Origin: Aliamphritea ceti
GTDB lineage: Bacteria; Pseudomonadota; Gammaproteobacteria; Pseudomonadales; Balneatricaceae
Direction: 5' to 3'
Length of the DNA stretch: 64,000 nucleotides
Assembly (NCBI RefSeq): GCF_024347215.1
Contig: NZ_AP025282.1
Span: 1,736,001-1,800,000, forward strand
Made by a program: the position numbers and the translations under genes. Every line of letters begins with the position of its first letter. The stretch's first letter is position 1. The notes beneath the pieces were generated by a model, which made no database searches, was not told where the DNA came from, and saw only the letters and a list, made by a program, of their open reading frames with translations. Positions 51,426 through 59,252 of this stretch are shown piece after piece.

Positions 51426-52115
51426 GTGCAGCCGGATATATCACAGATAGCAGCGCTGATAGGTGAAAGCGCCCGCAGTAAGATACTGACAGCGCTGATG
51501 GGTGGGCGTGCACTGACGGCTACTGAGCTAGCAATTGAAGCGGATATCATGCCGCAAACAGCCAGTAGCCATTTGGCAAAATTGTTAGCGGCCGAGTTAA
51601 TTGTGGTACGTAAGCAGGGCCGGCATAAGTACTTTCAGCTTCGGGATGCACAAGTGGCTGAAGTGATTGAGAACTTGTTGAACCTGGCAGCTACTACGAC
51701 ACCAAGGGTAAGCACAGGCCCGGGTGACCCAGCGCTACGTCAGGCACGAATATGTTATGACCATCTTGCCGGCGAATATGGTGTGGCTCTATATGATGCA
51801 CTGGTACAACAGGGCTTTATTCTGGACCGGGGTGAAGAAACCATATTAACGCCAGCGGGTAAGAACTGGTTTGAGTCCGCTGGTGTGGATTTCTCTACTT
51901 TCCTGAAGCGCAGGCCTGTATGTAAATCCTGTCTGGACTGGAGTGAGCGTCGTAATCACCTGGCGGGTTCGTTGGGTCAGTGGCTATTAGATGATGTATT
52001 GAATAGAGGTTGGGCCAGCCGCTTACCGGATTCCAGAGCGATCATATTTTCGGCGGCGGGACTTAAAGCATTCACTGCTCATTACCGGGTCACCTTTCTG
52101 GACAGTGTTGCTTAA
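51426..52115 (+). CDS. ArsR-family HTH regulator with C-terminal cysteine-rich region
   Basis: 229 residues from a GTG at 51426, selected because GAGGGGG lies just upstream and the protein then begins VQPDISQIAALIGESARSK. The winged helix (about 10-85) has ALTATELAIEADIMPQTASSHL, then LIVVRKQGRHKYFQL. The C-terminal 140 residues are unusual for ArsR proteins and contain RRPVCKSCLDWSERRNHLAG, a CxxC that may sense redox state or metal. It is divergent from the NIPSNAP/ABM pair. It belongs to the long YdfF/transcriptional-regulator type rather than the short metal sensors. Confidence 0.87.
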   Translation: MQPDISQIAALIGESARSKILTALMGGRALTATELAIEADIMPQTASSHLAKLLAAELIVVRKQGRHKYFQLRDAQVAEVIENLLNLAATTTPRVSTGPGDPALRQARICYDHLAGEYGVALYDALVQQGFILDRGEETILTPAGKNWFESAGVDFSTFLKRRPVCKSCLDWSERRNHLAGSLGQWLLDDVLNRGWASRLPDSRAIIFSAAGLKAFTAHYRVTFLDSVA

Positions 52116-52294
52116 TGCGATGCTATGACGGGAGTTAGAAAAACTGTGGGGTTATAAAGCCTGTGAAGTTGTTTTCCGGCTGATTTGAGTGGAGAGAGTT
52201 TAAAGGTGCCTGCTCCTCGCGTGTCGGACCGTTATATGTCTACGTGCATGCAGGGAACAGGACTTGTGTTAGTTTTTACTTTTATCTAAGCGAC

Positions 52295-52690
52295 TCAACG
52301 TCGGTGTCGGTTGGTTGAACGCAATGCCAGTATCAAACTGCCAGCGAAACAACATAGCGCGGCAAGTACTAATCCCAGCCGGTCGGGCTGGATATAAAAA
52401 ATCATAAAGCCGGTGGCAATGTAAGCGAATGGCAGCAATTCATAAACATTCTCGGGTAAATTGAACAAGGCGTTCATTGCCCGGGTTTTTATGTGGCTGT
52501 GGCCTTTCTTTGCTTTGATACGCTGATCCCGACGGAACACAGAACGGCGTACCCAGATCATTGCACCTGCGCAGTAAAACAGTGCGCCGGATACCAGCGC
52601 CAGTGAATTATCAATCCAAAAAATTATGCCTATGGCTATCAGTAGATAAGCAATAGGTAAGGGTTCATAAATAGGTTTAGCTATGACCAT
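52295..52690 (-). CDS. Small inner-membrane protein of unknown function
   Basis: 131 residues from the ATG at 52690, which is preceded by GGGAGGAT; the longer frame to 52789 is untranslated leader. It has four predicted membrane segments in two pairs (LPIAYLLIAIGIIFWI, LALVSGALFYCAGAMIWV, LLPFAYIATGFMIFYI and LGLVLAALCCFAGSLILAL). The pairs share YExLPxAYxxxG, so it looks like an internal duplication. The loop between them is basic and cytoplasmic (RRDQRIKAKKGHSH). No family name is known to me. Confidence 0.65.
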   Translation of the reverse strand: MVIAKPIYEPLPIAYLLIAIGIIFWIDNSLALVSGALFYCAGAMIWVRRSVFRRDQRIKAKKGHSHIKTRAMNALFNLPENVYELLPFAYIATGFMIFYIQPDRLGLVLAALCCFAGSLILALRSTNRHRR

Positions 52691-52951
52691 GGCATCCTCC
52701 CTAATTGTCTGCGATTCTCGCTTTAGTATTCGCATATTATGATCACTGAACTGGCCTGATAACTGCCGGTTGAGCTGCTTGATATGCAATAAGCTTAGTT
52801 GGGATAGTGCTGCTGACTGGCAATATGAAGATTTTTCAGCCTGACTGAATCACCACCGTAAACAGGCAGAAGTGGTGATTCAGTGCTTAACACGTTGGAA
52901 GCTAATGACTTTAGCTGTCATGGTGTTGGGTAAGTGGCGTGCTGCAGATGT

Positions 52952-53896
52952 TTATTTAGTTGACGAAATTTCCTGACTACACCGGTTTGCAATGAGTTTT
53001 TTAAACAAACTTTGGCTGCTCACCAGAATAATGCCGCTCATGACCAGTACCGCACCGGATATAAAGCTTTGCTCTAGTGATTCGTCGAGAATCAGCACGC
53101 CGAATACAATGCCAAACATGGGGGTCATAAAGGAGAACACACCCAGTTGTGAAGCTACATATTCTTTAAGCAGCCAAAACCAGACCAGAAAACTTATGAA
53201 GCAAATAATGATGCCCTGGAATACCAGGCTGCCGATGGCAATTTGCGTCCACTGAACGTCTGTTCTGCCGGATATAAGTGTGGCGGCGAGCAACAGGACA
53301 AAACAGACCAATAACTGGTACATCAATGTCTGGCTGGCCGGCGTCGATGACAGTGACGAGCAGCGAATCAGGACTGTCGTCATGCCCCAGCAGAAACCTG
53401 CCAGCAGACCATACAGATCGCCGATAATCATATCGCTGGCGGCTAAGTCAGAACCTGCGTCCCGGCCGAGAAAGGTAACCGCAATACCTGAAAAGGCCAG
53501 CAGGATACCTGCCCACTGCAATAGACTCAGCCTTTCTGCAGGCAGCTTTATATGCAGGCCCAGTGCCGCGAATATAGGGGCGCTGTAAAGAAACACGGCA
53601 ATGTGTGAAGCGGTTGTATAACGCAGGCCTTCTCCCACCAGAAAGAATTCAGATGAGAACAGGAATCCGGCAAGTAGTCCTGGCTTCCAGGTGTCTGCAA
53701 TATTCATTTGCTCTTTACGCCAGAGCATAAACAGGCCGAGTAACACTGCTGCAATACCTGAGCGCAGGCAAATTTGCAGTACAGCTGCGATGTCATCAGA
53801 GGCCATTTTAATAGAGACCTGCTGCATACCCCAGGTCATACACAGGAGCATCATCAGACCAATGGCACGGCCATCAACGGGCAGACGGGTATTCAT
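52952..53896 (-). CDS. EamA/DMT-superfamily transporter
   Basis: 314 residues from the ATG at 53896 (a TTG at 53908 is the only earlier start). Ten membrane helices in two EamA repeats are visible: LMMLLCMTWGMQQVSIKMA and later GLLAGFCWGMTTVLIRCS, each starting a repeat, and GVFSFMTPMFGIVFGVLIL near the end. These are exporters of amino acids, nucleobases or other metabolites. It is divergent from an AraC-type gene 131 bp away, its likely regulator. A hydrophilic tail (KKLIANRCSQEISSTK) closes the protein. Confidence 0.9.
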   Translation of the reverse strand: MNTRLPVDGRAIGLMMLLCMTWGMQQVSIKMASDDIAAVLQICLRSGIAAVLLGLFMLWRKEQMNIADTWKPGLLAGFLFSSEFFLVGEGLRYTTASHIAVFLYSAPIFAALGLHIKLPAERLSLLQWAGILLAFSGIAVTFLGRDAGSDLAASDMIIGDLYGLLAGFCWGMTTVLIRCSSLSSTPASQTLMYQLLVCFVLLLAATLISGRTDVQWTQIAIGSLVFQGIIICFISFLVWFWLLKEYVASQLGVFSFMTPMFGIVFGVLILDESLEQSFISGAVLVMSGIILVSSQSLFKKLIANRCSQEISSTK

Positions 53897-54027
53897 AATA
53901 TTTTCCAAACTGGCAATAACATGGTTGTTGATTATCTGCCTGGAATTTATTATTGATATAGTGAATTAGTGACAAGTTATCCTGCATAAATGTCAGTCAG
54001 CAGATTTTGTTTATAAGGAGCAAGTCC

Positions 54028-54819
54028 ATGGCAGAAATCGGCAGCACGCATATATACGCCACACCTTTTCCGGATGAGTTACCGGCGCCGCTGTTTTATC
54101 GGGCAGAGGATATGCTGGCGGATTCGAGTTATCCGGAGCACAGCCACACCTGGGGCGAGTTTGTGTATTCATTTTGTGGTGTGATGGAGGTAAAGCTTGC
54201 TGATGGCCACTATATGGCACCGCCACCTTATGGGGTTTGGTTGCCACCACATACTGCCCATAGGGGACAGAACCGTGATGCCACCCTGTATTGTTCGGTG
54301 TATCTGAGTGAGCCTTTTTTACAGGGTATGCCTAAGGTGCCTTGTGCGCTGGCGGTTTCACCTATGGTGCGTTCTGTTCTTGAATACTTGCGGGACAACT
54401 TTCAGGGGCTGCCTTTATCCGCGGAAGATGAGCGCTTATTGCTGGTGCTACGCGACCAGCTTGCGCGGGCCGAGTGCGCCGGTAGTTATCTGCCTGATAC
54501 GAACGATCCTTTACTGAGTAAGGTTTTAAATCAGCTAGAGGCTTGCCCGGGGGATAACCGTTCGCTGGCTGAGTTGGCGAAATGGGCGAATACTACTGAA
54601 CGAACTCTCATTCGCCGTTGCAAGCAGGAACTGGGTATGACGTTTACCGAGTGGCGTCAGCGTTTACGTACCATGGCAGCGTTGCCGTTACTGGCTGCCG
54701 GGCAAACGGTAGAGACAATTGCGTTTGATCTTGGCTATAGCAGCGCATCGGCGTTTATCGTGATGTTCCGCAAGCTGATGGGCATGACGCCGGATGAGTT
54801 CAGGAAAGGGCAGGAGTAA
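54028..54819 (+). CDS. AraC-family regulator with N-terminal cupin
   Basis: 263 residues from the ATG at 54028, which has AAGGAG before it. The N-terminal cupin (about 20-110) shows YPEHSHTWGEFVYSFCG, then YGVWLPPHTAHRG. The C-terminal double HTH (about 165-263) has RSLAELAKWANTTERTLIRRC and VETIAFDLGYSSASAFIVMF, then RKLMGMTPDEFR. It is divergent from the DMT transporter gene and probably controls it. The last 47 bp are duplicated in imperfect form at 55579, behind the RDD gene. Confidence 0.92.
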   Translation: MAEIGSTHIYATPFPDELPAPLFYRAEDMLADSSYPEHSHTWGEFVYSFCGVMEVKLADGHYMAPPPYGVWLPPHTAHRGQNRDATLYCSVYLSEPFLQGMPKVPCALAVSPMVRSVLEYLRDNFQGLPLSAEDERLLLVLRDQLARAECAGSYLPDTNDPLLSKVLNQLEACPGDNRSLAELAKWANTTERTLIRRCKQELGMTFTEWRQRLRTMAALPLLAAGQTVETIAFDLGYSSASAFIVMFRKLMGMTPDEFRKGQE

Positions 54820-54941
54820 GGATATTGTTATTAATATCAGTGTGATACTGCCTTTTTGGAAGAAAAAGTGTTTAATGTCGGCAAGATAAAAACGAGGCTG
54901 AGGTATGTAAATCTTTAGCTTCAATATTTGCGGAGAAAGGG

Positions 54942-55583
54942 ATGAACTGCGAAGTTTGCGGATTAAAGATCAGGATTAACTGGGGCAGTGGACATGTTGC
55001 TTTGTGTGAAGAACACAGCGATTGTGCTGATGAGTTAGAGCAGGCAAAGCTCGCTTATGCTGCACATTTCGCTGAGGACGATGGCACGCCTGCTTTAGCG
55101 TCTCGCTGGACGCGGTTATGTGCTGCTTTTATAGACGGAATTATTATTATGGCTGTGACTTTGCCGTTTATGTTTTATCTTGATTTTTGGGGGGTGATTG
55201 CCGAGCAGCAAGTTGTTCCTGTTGAGCTTTCGATCAAGGTAGCGCTTTTTAGTTGGGCAATGTTCTTTTTAATTCACGGGTATTTGTTAAAGAAAAAAGG
55301 CCAGACAGTCGGCAAAAACATTATGGATATTGCGATTGTTACCACTGACGGCCATAAGCCTGAGTTTTTTTCTTTAATCATCCGGCGCTATTTTCCTGTT
55401 GCTTTGGTGAGTTACATTCCTTTTATTGGGCAGTACTTATCATTGATTGATAACCTGTTTATTTTCCGGAAAGACAAGCGTTGTGTACACGATTTAATTG
55501 CCGGGACTAAGGTAATCGAAGTGCTGAATAATAAGAAAATCAGCATTGCAGAGCCTCAGGAAATTACCGGCGCTGTCAGCTGA
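54942..55583 (+). CDS. RDD-family membrane protein with N-terminal zinc-ribbon-like motif
   Basis: 213 residues. The start carries MNCEVCGLKIRINWG, then VALCEEHSDC, a CxxC...C-x2-H arrangement suggestive of metal binding. The RDD domain (about 48-200) begins LASRWTRLCAAFIDGIIIM with the Arg/Asp signature, has three to four membrane segments, and ends with KGQTVGKNIMDIAIV and RRYFPVALVSYIPF. RDD proteins are poorly known; some are Na+/H+ antiporters or assist other proteins. GGAGAAAGG precedes the ATG. The gene lies between two copies of a 47-bp direct repeat. Confidence 0.83.
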   Translation: MNCEVCGLKIRINWGSGHVALCEEHSDCADELEQAKLAYAAHFAEDDGTPALASRWTRLCAAFIDGIIIMAVTLPFMFYLDFWGVIAEQQVVPVELSIKVALFSWAMFFLIHGYLLKKKGQTVGKNIMDIAIVTTDGHKPEFFSLIIRRYFPVALVSYIPFIGQYLSLIDNLFIFRKDKRCVHDLIAGTKVIEVLNNKKISIAEPQEITGAVS

Positions 55584-55625
55584 TGGGTATAACACCGGAT
55601 GAATTGAGGAAAGGGCAGGGGTAAG
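55579..55625 (+). pseudogene. Duplicated 3' remnant of an AraC-family gene
   Basis: 47 bases match the end of the AraC gene (54774-54820) at 41 of 47 positions, including the stop codon. Read in that frame it gives LMGITPDELRKGQG-stop against LMGMTPDEFRKGQE-stop. It overlaps the RDD stop codon. It marks either a lost second AraC gene or a duplication that came with the RDD gene. Confidence 0.8.
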
Positions 55626-55641
55626 TCTGTTTCACATGTAT

Positions 55642-55671
55642 AAAAAAGCCGCTGTTGTAAGCGGCTTTTTT
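55642..55671. terminator. Bidirectional terminator between RDD and speB
   Basis: AAAAAAGCCGCT and AGCGGCTTTTTT form a 12-bp stem with loop GTTGTA. It serves the plus-strand RDD gene and the minus-strand polyamine operon. Confidence 0.9.
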
Positions 55672-55703
55672 GGGTTTTTGGAACACATTTTGAGCAAACG
55701 TAT

Positions 55704-56579
55704 TTAGCGGTTACGCTGCACGATGCCCATCATTTTGTATGTCAGCAGTGATGCGGCGAAATCGTAGGCGTGGAAGCCTTCGATTGGTGCGAACTCCATG
55801 ATATCGAAGCCAATAATTTTGCGCTGTTTAGCAACTGACTCGAACAGGTTCAGGGTTTGATACCAGCCCAAACCGCCGGGTACAGGTGTGCCGGTGGATG
55901 GAAATACGGATGGGTCCATGCCGTCGATATCCAGGGTGAAGAATACCTGTTCAGGAAAGTCTTCAGGCAATTCGATGCTCTGAATATTTTGTGGGACTAA
56001 TTCGTCGCCGTCCTGAAAATAGACACCGTGCTGTTCACGGATCCGCATTTCTTCTTCGCAGTAAGCACGGATACCCAGCTGATACAGAGGGATGCCCATA
56101 TCCACGGCACGTTTCATTACTGATGCATGGCTCAGAGGGTCGCCTTCGTAGGCTTCGCGTAGGTCTGCATGGGCGTCGATCTGAACAATACCGAAGTCCG
56201 TAAAGCCAGCTTCCCGCAGGCCTTTTACAACGCCGTAAGTAACTGTATGTTCGCCACCAAATACCACCGGCATGGAACCGTTTTCGACAGCCTGTTTAGT
56301 GGCGGCGGCAATATTCTCTATTACCTTTTCCGGCGCTACAGTACAGTCGACGGGCTCGCTGGTGTAGATACCTTCGCTGCAGGGTTTGCTTTTACCATCC
56401 CATTCTTCCAACTGCCAGGATGCTTTCAATATTGCTGAAGGCCCTTCATTGGTGCCGCCGCCGTAGGAAACGGTTTTTTCGTAAGGAACCGGTATTACAT
56501 GAAATGCGGCCTGTTGAGGGTCAGGTTGCTCGATTTCTGAACCAAGGAATATCGGGTAATCGTCCGGGTTGTAGCTCAT
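55704..56579 (-). CDS. speB: Agmatinase
   Basis: 291 residues. Mn ligands of the ureohydrolase family are present: VVFGGEHTVTYG, VQIDAHADLRE and FTLDIDGMDPSVFP. The SHASVMKR stretch after the first Asp cluster favours agmatinase over arginase or formimidoglutamase. It hydrolyses agmatine to putrescine and urea. As the last gene of the operon speA - carboxyspermidine dehydrogenase - carboxyspermidine decarboxylase - speB, it links arginine decarboxylation to spermidine formation. Confidence 0.93.
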   Translation of the reverse strand: MSYNPDDYPIFLGSEIEQPDPQQAAFHVIPVPYEKTVSYGGGTNEGPSAILKASWQLEEWDGKSKPCSEGIYTSEPVDCTVAPEKVIENIAAATKQAVENGSMPVVFGGEHTVTYGVVKGLREAGFTDFGIVQIDAHADLREAYEGDPLSHASVMKRAVDMGIPLYQLGIRAYCEEEMRIREQHGVYFQDGDELVPQNIQSIELPEDFPEQVFFTLDIDGMDPSVFPSTGTPVPGGLGWYQTLNLFESVAKQRKIIGFDIMEFAPIEGFHAYDFAASLLTYKMMGIVQRNR

Positions 56580-56644
56580 GTCAGATGTCTCTTATATGTG
56601 TATCAGGCCAATCTTATTAGTGAAAGTCGCTTAGTCAACTTCCA

Positions 56645-57844
56645 TTAGGAGAGCCGCTGTTTAAAGTCCTGATAGCTAAATGTTTTAACTGTTTTTAGTT
56701 CGTCAGTGTCTGAGTTCCACAGTACCAGTGCTGGTAGCTTAGTGCCGTTGAAGGTGCTGGTTTTGACCATAGTGTAGTGTGACATATCTTCAAACAGCAG
56801 TCGCTGACCGATCTCGAGTGGTGAATCGAAGCTGTAATCATTGATGATGTCGCCAGCCAGGCAGGTCAGGCCGCCAAGGCGATAGGTATGGGCTTTTTCA
56901 CCATTTTCGCCAGCGTGCATGATATCCGGACGGTAAGGCATTTCCAGTGTGTCTGGCATGTGACAGGTTGCGGAGGTGTCCAGCAGTGCCTGATCCATCT
57001 GGTTATGAATGATATCCAGTACTTCACAGCAAAGAACGCCAGTACCGATTGCAACCGCTTCACCGGGTTCCAGATATACCTGAACATTGTATTTGGCTGA
57101 GAAGGCTTTGATACGGGCAACCAGAGCGTCTATCTGATATTCCGGTGCGGTAATGTGATGGCCACCGCCAAAGTTGATCCATTGCATGCTATGTAGCAGG
57201 TCGCCAAAGTGGGCTTCTACTGCATCCAGTGTTCGGGCCAAAGGTTCAAAACCCTGTTCACACAGCGTGTGGAAATGCAGCCCACTGATATTATCGAGCA
57301 GGCTGGCATCAGCTTTTATGGCTGCTTCAAGCTCATCAGCCACAATGCCTAAACGGGAGCCGGGGGCACATGGATCATAGAGCGGTACGCTGCCTTCAGA
57401 ATGCTGAGGATTAATACGCAGACCAAAGTGAATGTCCGGGCGTTTAGCCAGTGCTGCCTGTATTAGTGGCTGAAAACGTTGCCACTGTCCGGTGCTGTTA
57501 AACACCATGTGATCGACAAAACCCAGTAGTTCTTTGACGTCTGCTTCACTATAGGCTGCGCTATATACATGCACTTCGTTGGGCCGACCTTCTGCCTGGT
57601 ATTCCTCATGACCTAACTGGGCTTCGTGTAAGCCACTGGAGCAGGTGCCGTCCAGGTATTGAGCTGTTAGCGGGCCGAGTTCCCACATGGAAAAGGCTTT
57701 CAGGGCTGCGAGTACTTTTGCACCGCTGGCATCAGCTACTTGTCGCAGTATTTTCAGGTTACGTTCTATGGCGACCTGATCCACAACAAAGCTGGGGGAG
57801 GGCAGGCGGCTGAGGTCCAGTTTGCTGAAGTCAGTGAATTGCAT
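56645..57844 (-). CDS. nspC: Carboxy(nor)spermidine decarboxylase
   Basis: 399 residues. It is a fold-III PLP enzyme: PLP lysine in VLAALKAFSMWEL (about 45), then GTCSSGLHEAQLG, HFHTLCEQGF, MQWINFGGGHH, and VYLEPGEAVAIG for the C-terminal substrate/PLP contacts; DTSATCHMPDTLE is specific to this subfamily. It decarboxylates carboxyspermidine (or carboxynorspermidine) to the polyamine. A terminator just upstream (57890) partly separates it and speB from the first two genes. Its product probably is spermidine, since no diaminopropane-forming genes are present. Confidence 0.92.
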   Translation of the reverse strand: MQFTDFSKLDLSRLPSPSFVVDQVAIERNLKILRQVADASGAKVLAALKAFSMWELGPLTAQYLDGTCSSGLHEAQLGHEEYQAEGRPNEVHVYSAAYSEADVKELLGFVDHMVFNSTGQWQRFQPLIQAALAKRPDIHFGLRINPQHSEGSVPLYDPCAPGSRLGIVADELEAAIKADASLLDNISGLHFHTLCEQGFEPLARTLDAVEAHFGDLLHSMQWINFGGGHHITAPEYQIDALVARIKAFSAKYNVQVYLEPGEAVAIGTGVLCCEVLDIIHNQMDQALLDTSATCHMPDTLEMPYRPDIMHAGENGEKAHTYRLGGLTCLAGDIINDYSFDSPLEIGQRLLFEDMSHYTMVKTSTFNGTKLPALVLWNSDTDELKTVKTFSYQDFKQRLS

Positions 57845-57889
57845 AAAGATACCGGCTGTTTGTGAGAGGTTAAATCAAGATCAGCTGTG

Positions 57890-57922
57890 AAAAAACCGCC
57901 ATGGCTGAGCCGTGGCGGTTTT
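57890..57922 (-). terminator. Intra-operon terminator in the polyamine operon
   Basis: AAAACCGCCA pairs with TGGCGGTTTT, with an inner GGCT/AGCC stem, and gives T6 on the minus strand between carboxyspermidine dehydrogenase and decarboxylase genes. Confidence 0.85.
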
Positions 57923-57945
57923 ATAGTTTAGCCGATGCTTATGAC

Positions 57946-59157
57946 TTACTGATCCAGGTTGAAGTTATCCATCTCGACCACTTTCCATGGCAGGCCGTAT
58001 TTGTTCATATCGTCCATGAATCCGTCCGGATCGAACTGTTCGATGTTCCATACGCCTGGTTTGATCCAGTTACCTTCAAGCATTTGCTTCGCGCCGATCA
58101 TCGCCGGTACGCCTGTGGTGTAAGAGATTGCCTGGGAGTTAACTTCCTTATAGCAGCTCTCGTGATCACAGGTGTTGTAGCAGTATACGATTTTTTCTTT
58201 ACCGTCTTTAATACCGCGAACAACCACGCCGATACAGGTGCGGCCTTTAGTCCGTGGGCCCAGAGTAGAAGGGTCTGGTAGTAATTTTGCCAGGAACTGA
58301 ATGGGTACGATTTGCTGGCCGTTGAATTCAACAGGTTCAATACCTGTCAGGCCAACATTACCCAGTACCTCAAGGTGCTTCAGGTAGCTGTCACCAAAGC
58401 TCATCCAAAACTGTGCACGCTTCAACGTTGGGTAGTGCTTGGTCAACGACTCGAGTTCTTCGTGGTAAAGGCGATAGATGTTGTAAGTACCGACTTCTTC
58501 CGGACAGGTGAAGCTGGCTTTTTTAGACATCGGTGGCGTCGTAATGAACTCGCCATCTTCCCAGTGACGGCAGTCAGATGTTATTTCACGGATATTGATT
58601 TCCGGATTGAAGTTGGTCGCAAATGGGTAACCGTGGTCACCGCCGTTGACGTCGATGATGTCCAGTTCATGGATTTCATCGAAATAGTGCTTGGCAACAT
58701 AGGCTGTAAATACGTTCGTCGCGCCCGGATCAAAACCGCTGCCCAGCAGTGCAGTCAGGCCGGCTTTTTCAAAACGTTCCTGATATGCCCACTGCCATTT
58801 ATATTCGAATTTAGCAGTATCCAGTGGCTCGTAGTTAGCGGTATCCATGTAGTGAACACCAGCTTCCAGGCAGGCATCCATGATGGTCAGATCCTGATAT
58901 GGCAAAGCAACGTTAATCACCAGTTCCGGTTTTTCAGCTTTAAGCAGTGCAGCCAGTTCAGGCACGTTATCAGCATCTACCTGGGCAGTACGGATTGTCT
59001 GGCCAGTCTTTTCTTTTACCTGTGCAGCAATGGTTACGCACTTGGATTCGGTACGGCTGGCCAGAATGATGTCGTCGAAAATTTCAGCGACCTGTGCGCA
59101 TTTCTGAGCAACAACACCGCCGACACCGCCGGCACCAATGATCATGACTTTTGACAT
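57946..59157 (-). CDS. Carboxy(nor)spermidine dehydrogenase/synthase (saccharopine dehydrogenase-like)
   Basis: 403 residues. The N-terminal NAD(P) motif is VMIIGAGGVGGVVAQKCA, followed by DDIILASRTESKC. The central region (LLGSGFDPGATNVFTAY, DVNGGDHGYPFATNFNPEI) is that of the carboxyspermidine dehydrogenase branch of saccharopine dehydrogenases. It joins putrescine (or diaminopropane) with aspartate semialdehyde reductively, using NADPH. It is second in the operon, 95 bases after speA with a hairpin at 59196 between, and is followed by a strong terminator. Confidence 0.93.
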   Translation of the reverse strand: MSKVMIIGAGGVGGVVAQKCAQVAEIFDDIILASRTESKCVTIAAQVKEKTGQTIRTAQVDADNVPELAALLKAEKPELVINVALPYQDLTIMDACLEAGVHYMDTANYEPLDTAKFEYKWQWAYQERFEKAGLTALLGSGFDPGATNVFTAYVAKHYFDEIHELDIIDVNGGDHGYPFATNFNPEINIREITSDCRHWEDGEFITTPPMSKKASFTCPEEVGTYNIYRLYHEELESLTKHYPTLKRAQFWMSFGDSYLKHLEVLGNVGLTGIEPVEFNGQQIVPIQFLAKLLPDPSTLGPRTKGRTCIGVVVRGIKDGKEKIVYCYNTCDHESCYKEVNSQAISYTTGVPAMIGAKQMLEGNWIKPGVWNIEQFDPDGFMDDMNKYGLPWKVVEMDNFNLDQ

Positions 59158-59195
59158 ATTTATGATCCTTTACTGTAAGTCCTGTTGGACGTTCT

Positions 59196-59216
59196 GCGCC
59201 GGGATCTGTCCGGCGC
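59196..59216. repeat. Hairpin between speA and carboxyspermidine dehydrogenase
   Basis: GCGCCGG and CCGGCGC form a perfect 7-bp stem with 7-nt loop. There is no T-run, so it probably affects mRNA stability or processing in the operon. It shares CGCCGGACA with the palindrome at 19322. Confidence 0.6.
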
Positions 59217-59252
59217 TGTCATATGAATATTCAACCAGTTGGTTCTGGCTGT

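Noticed and set aside
58312..59154. 280-codon open frame antisense to carboxyspermidine dehydrogenase
   Set aside because: The dehydrogenase in the other strand has a clear Rossmann motif and operon context; the antisense product has no recognisable domain.
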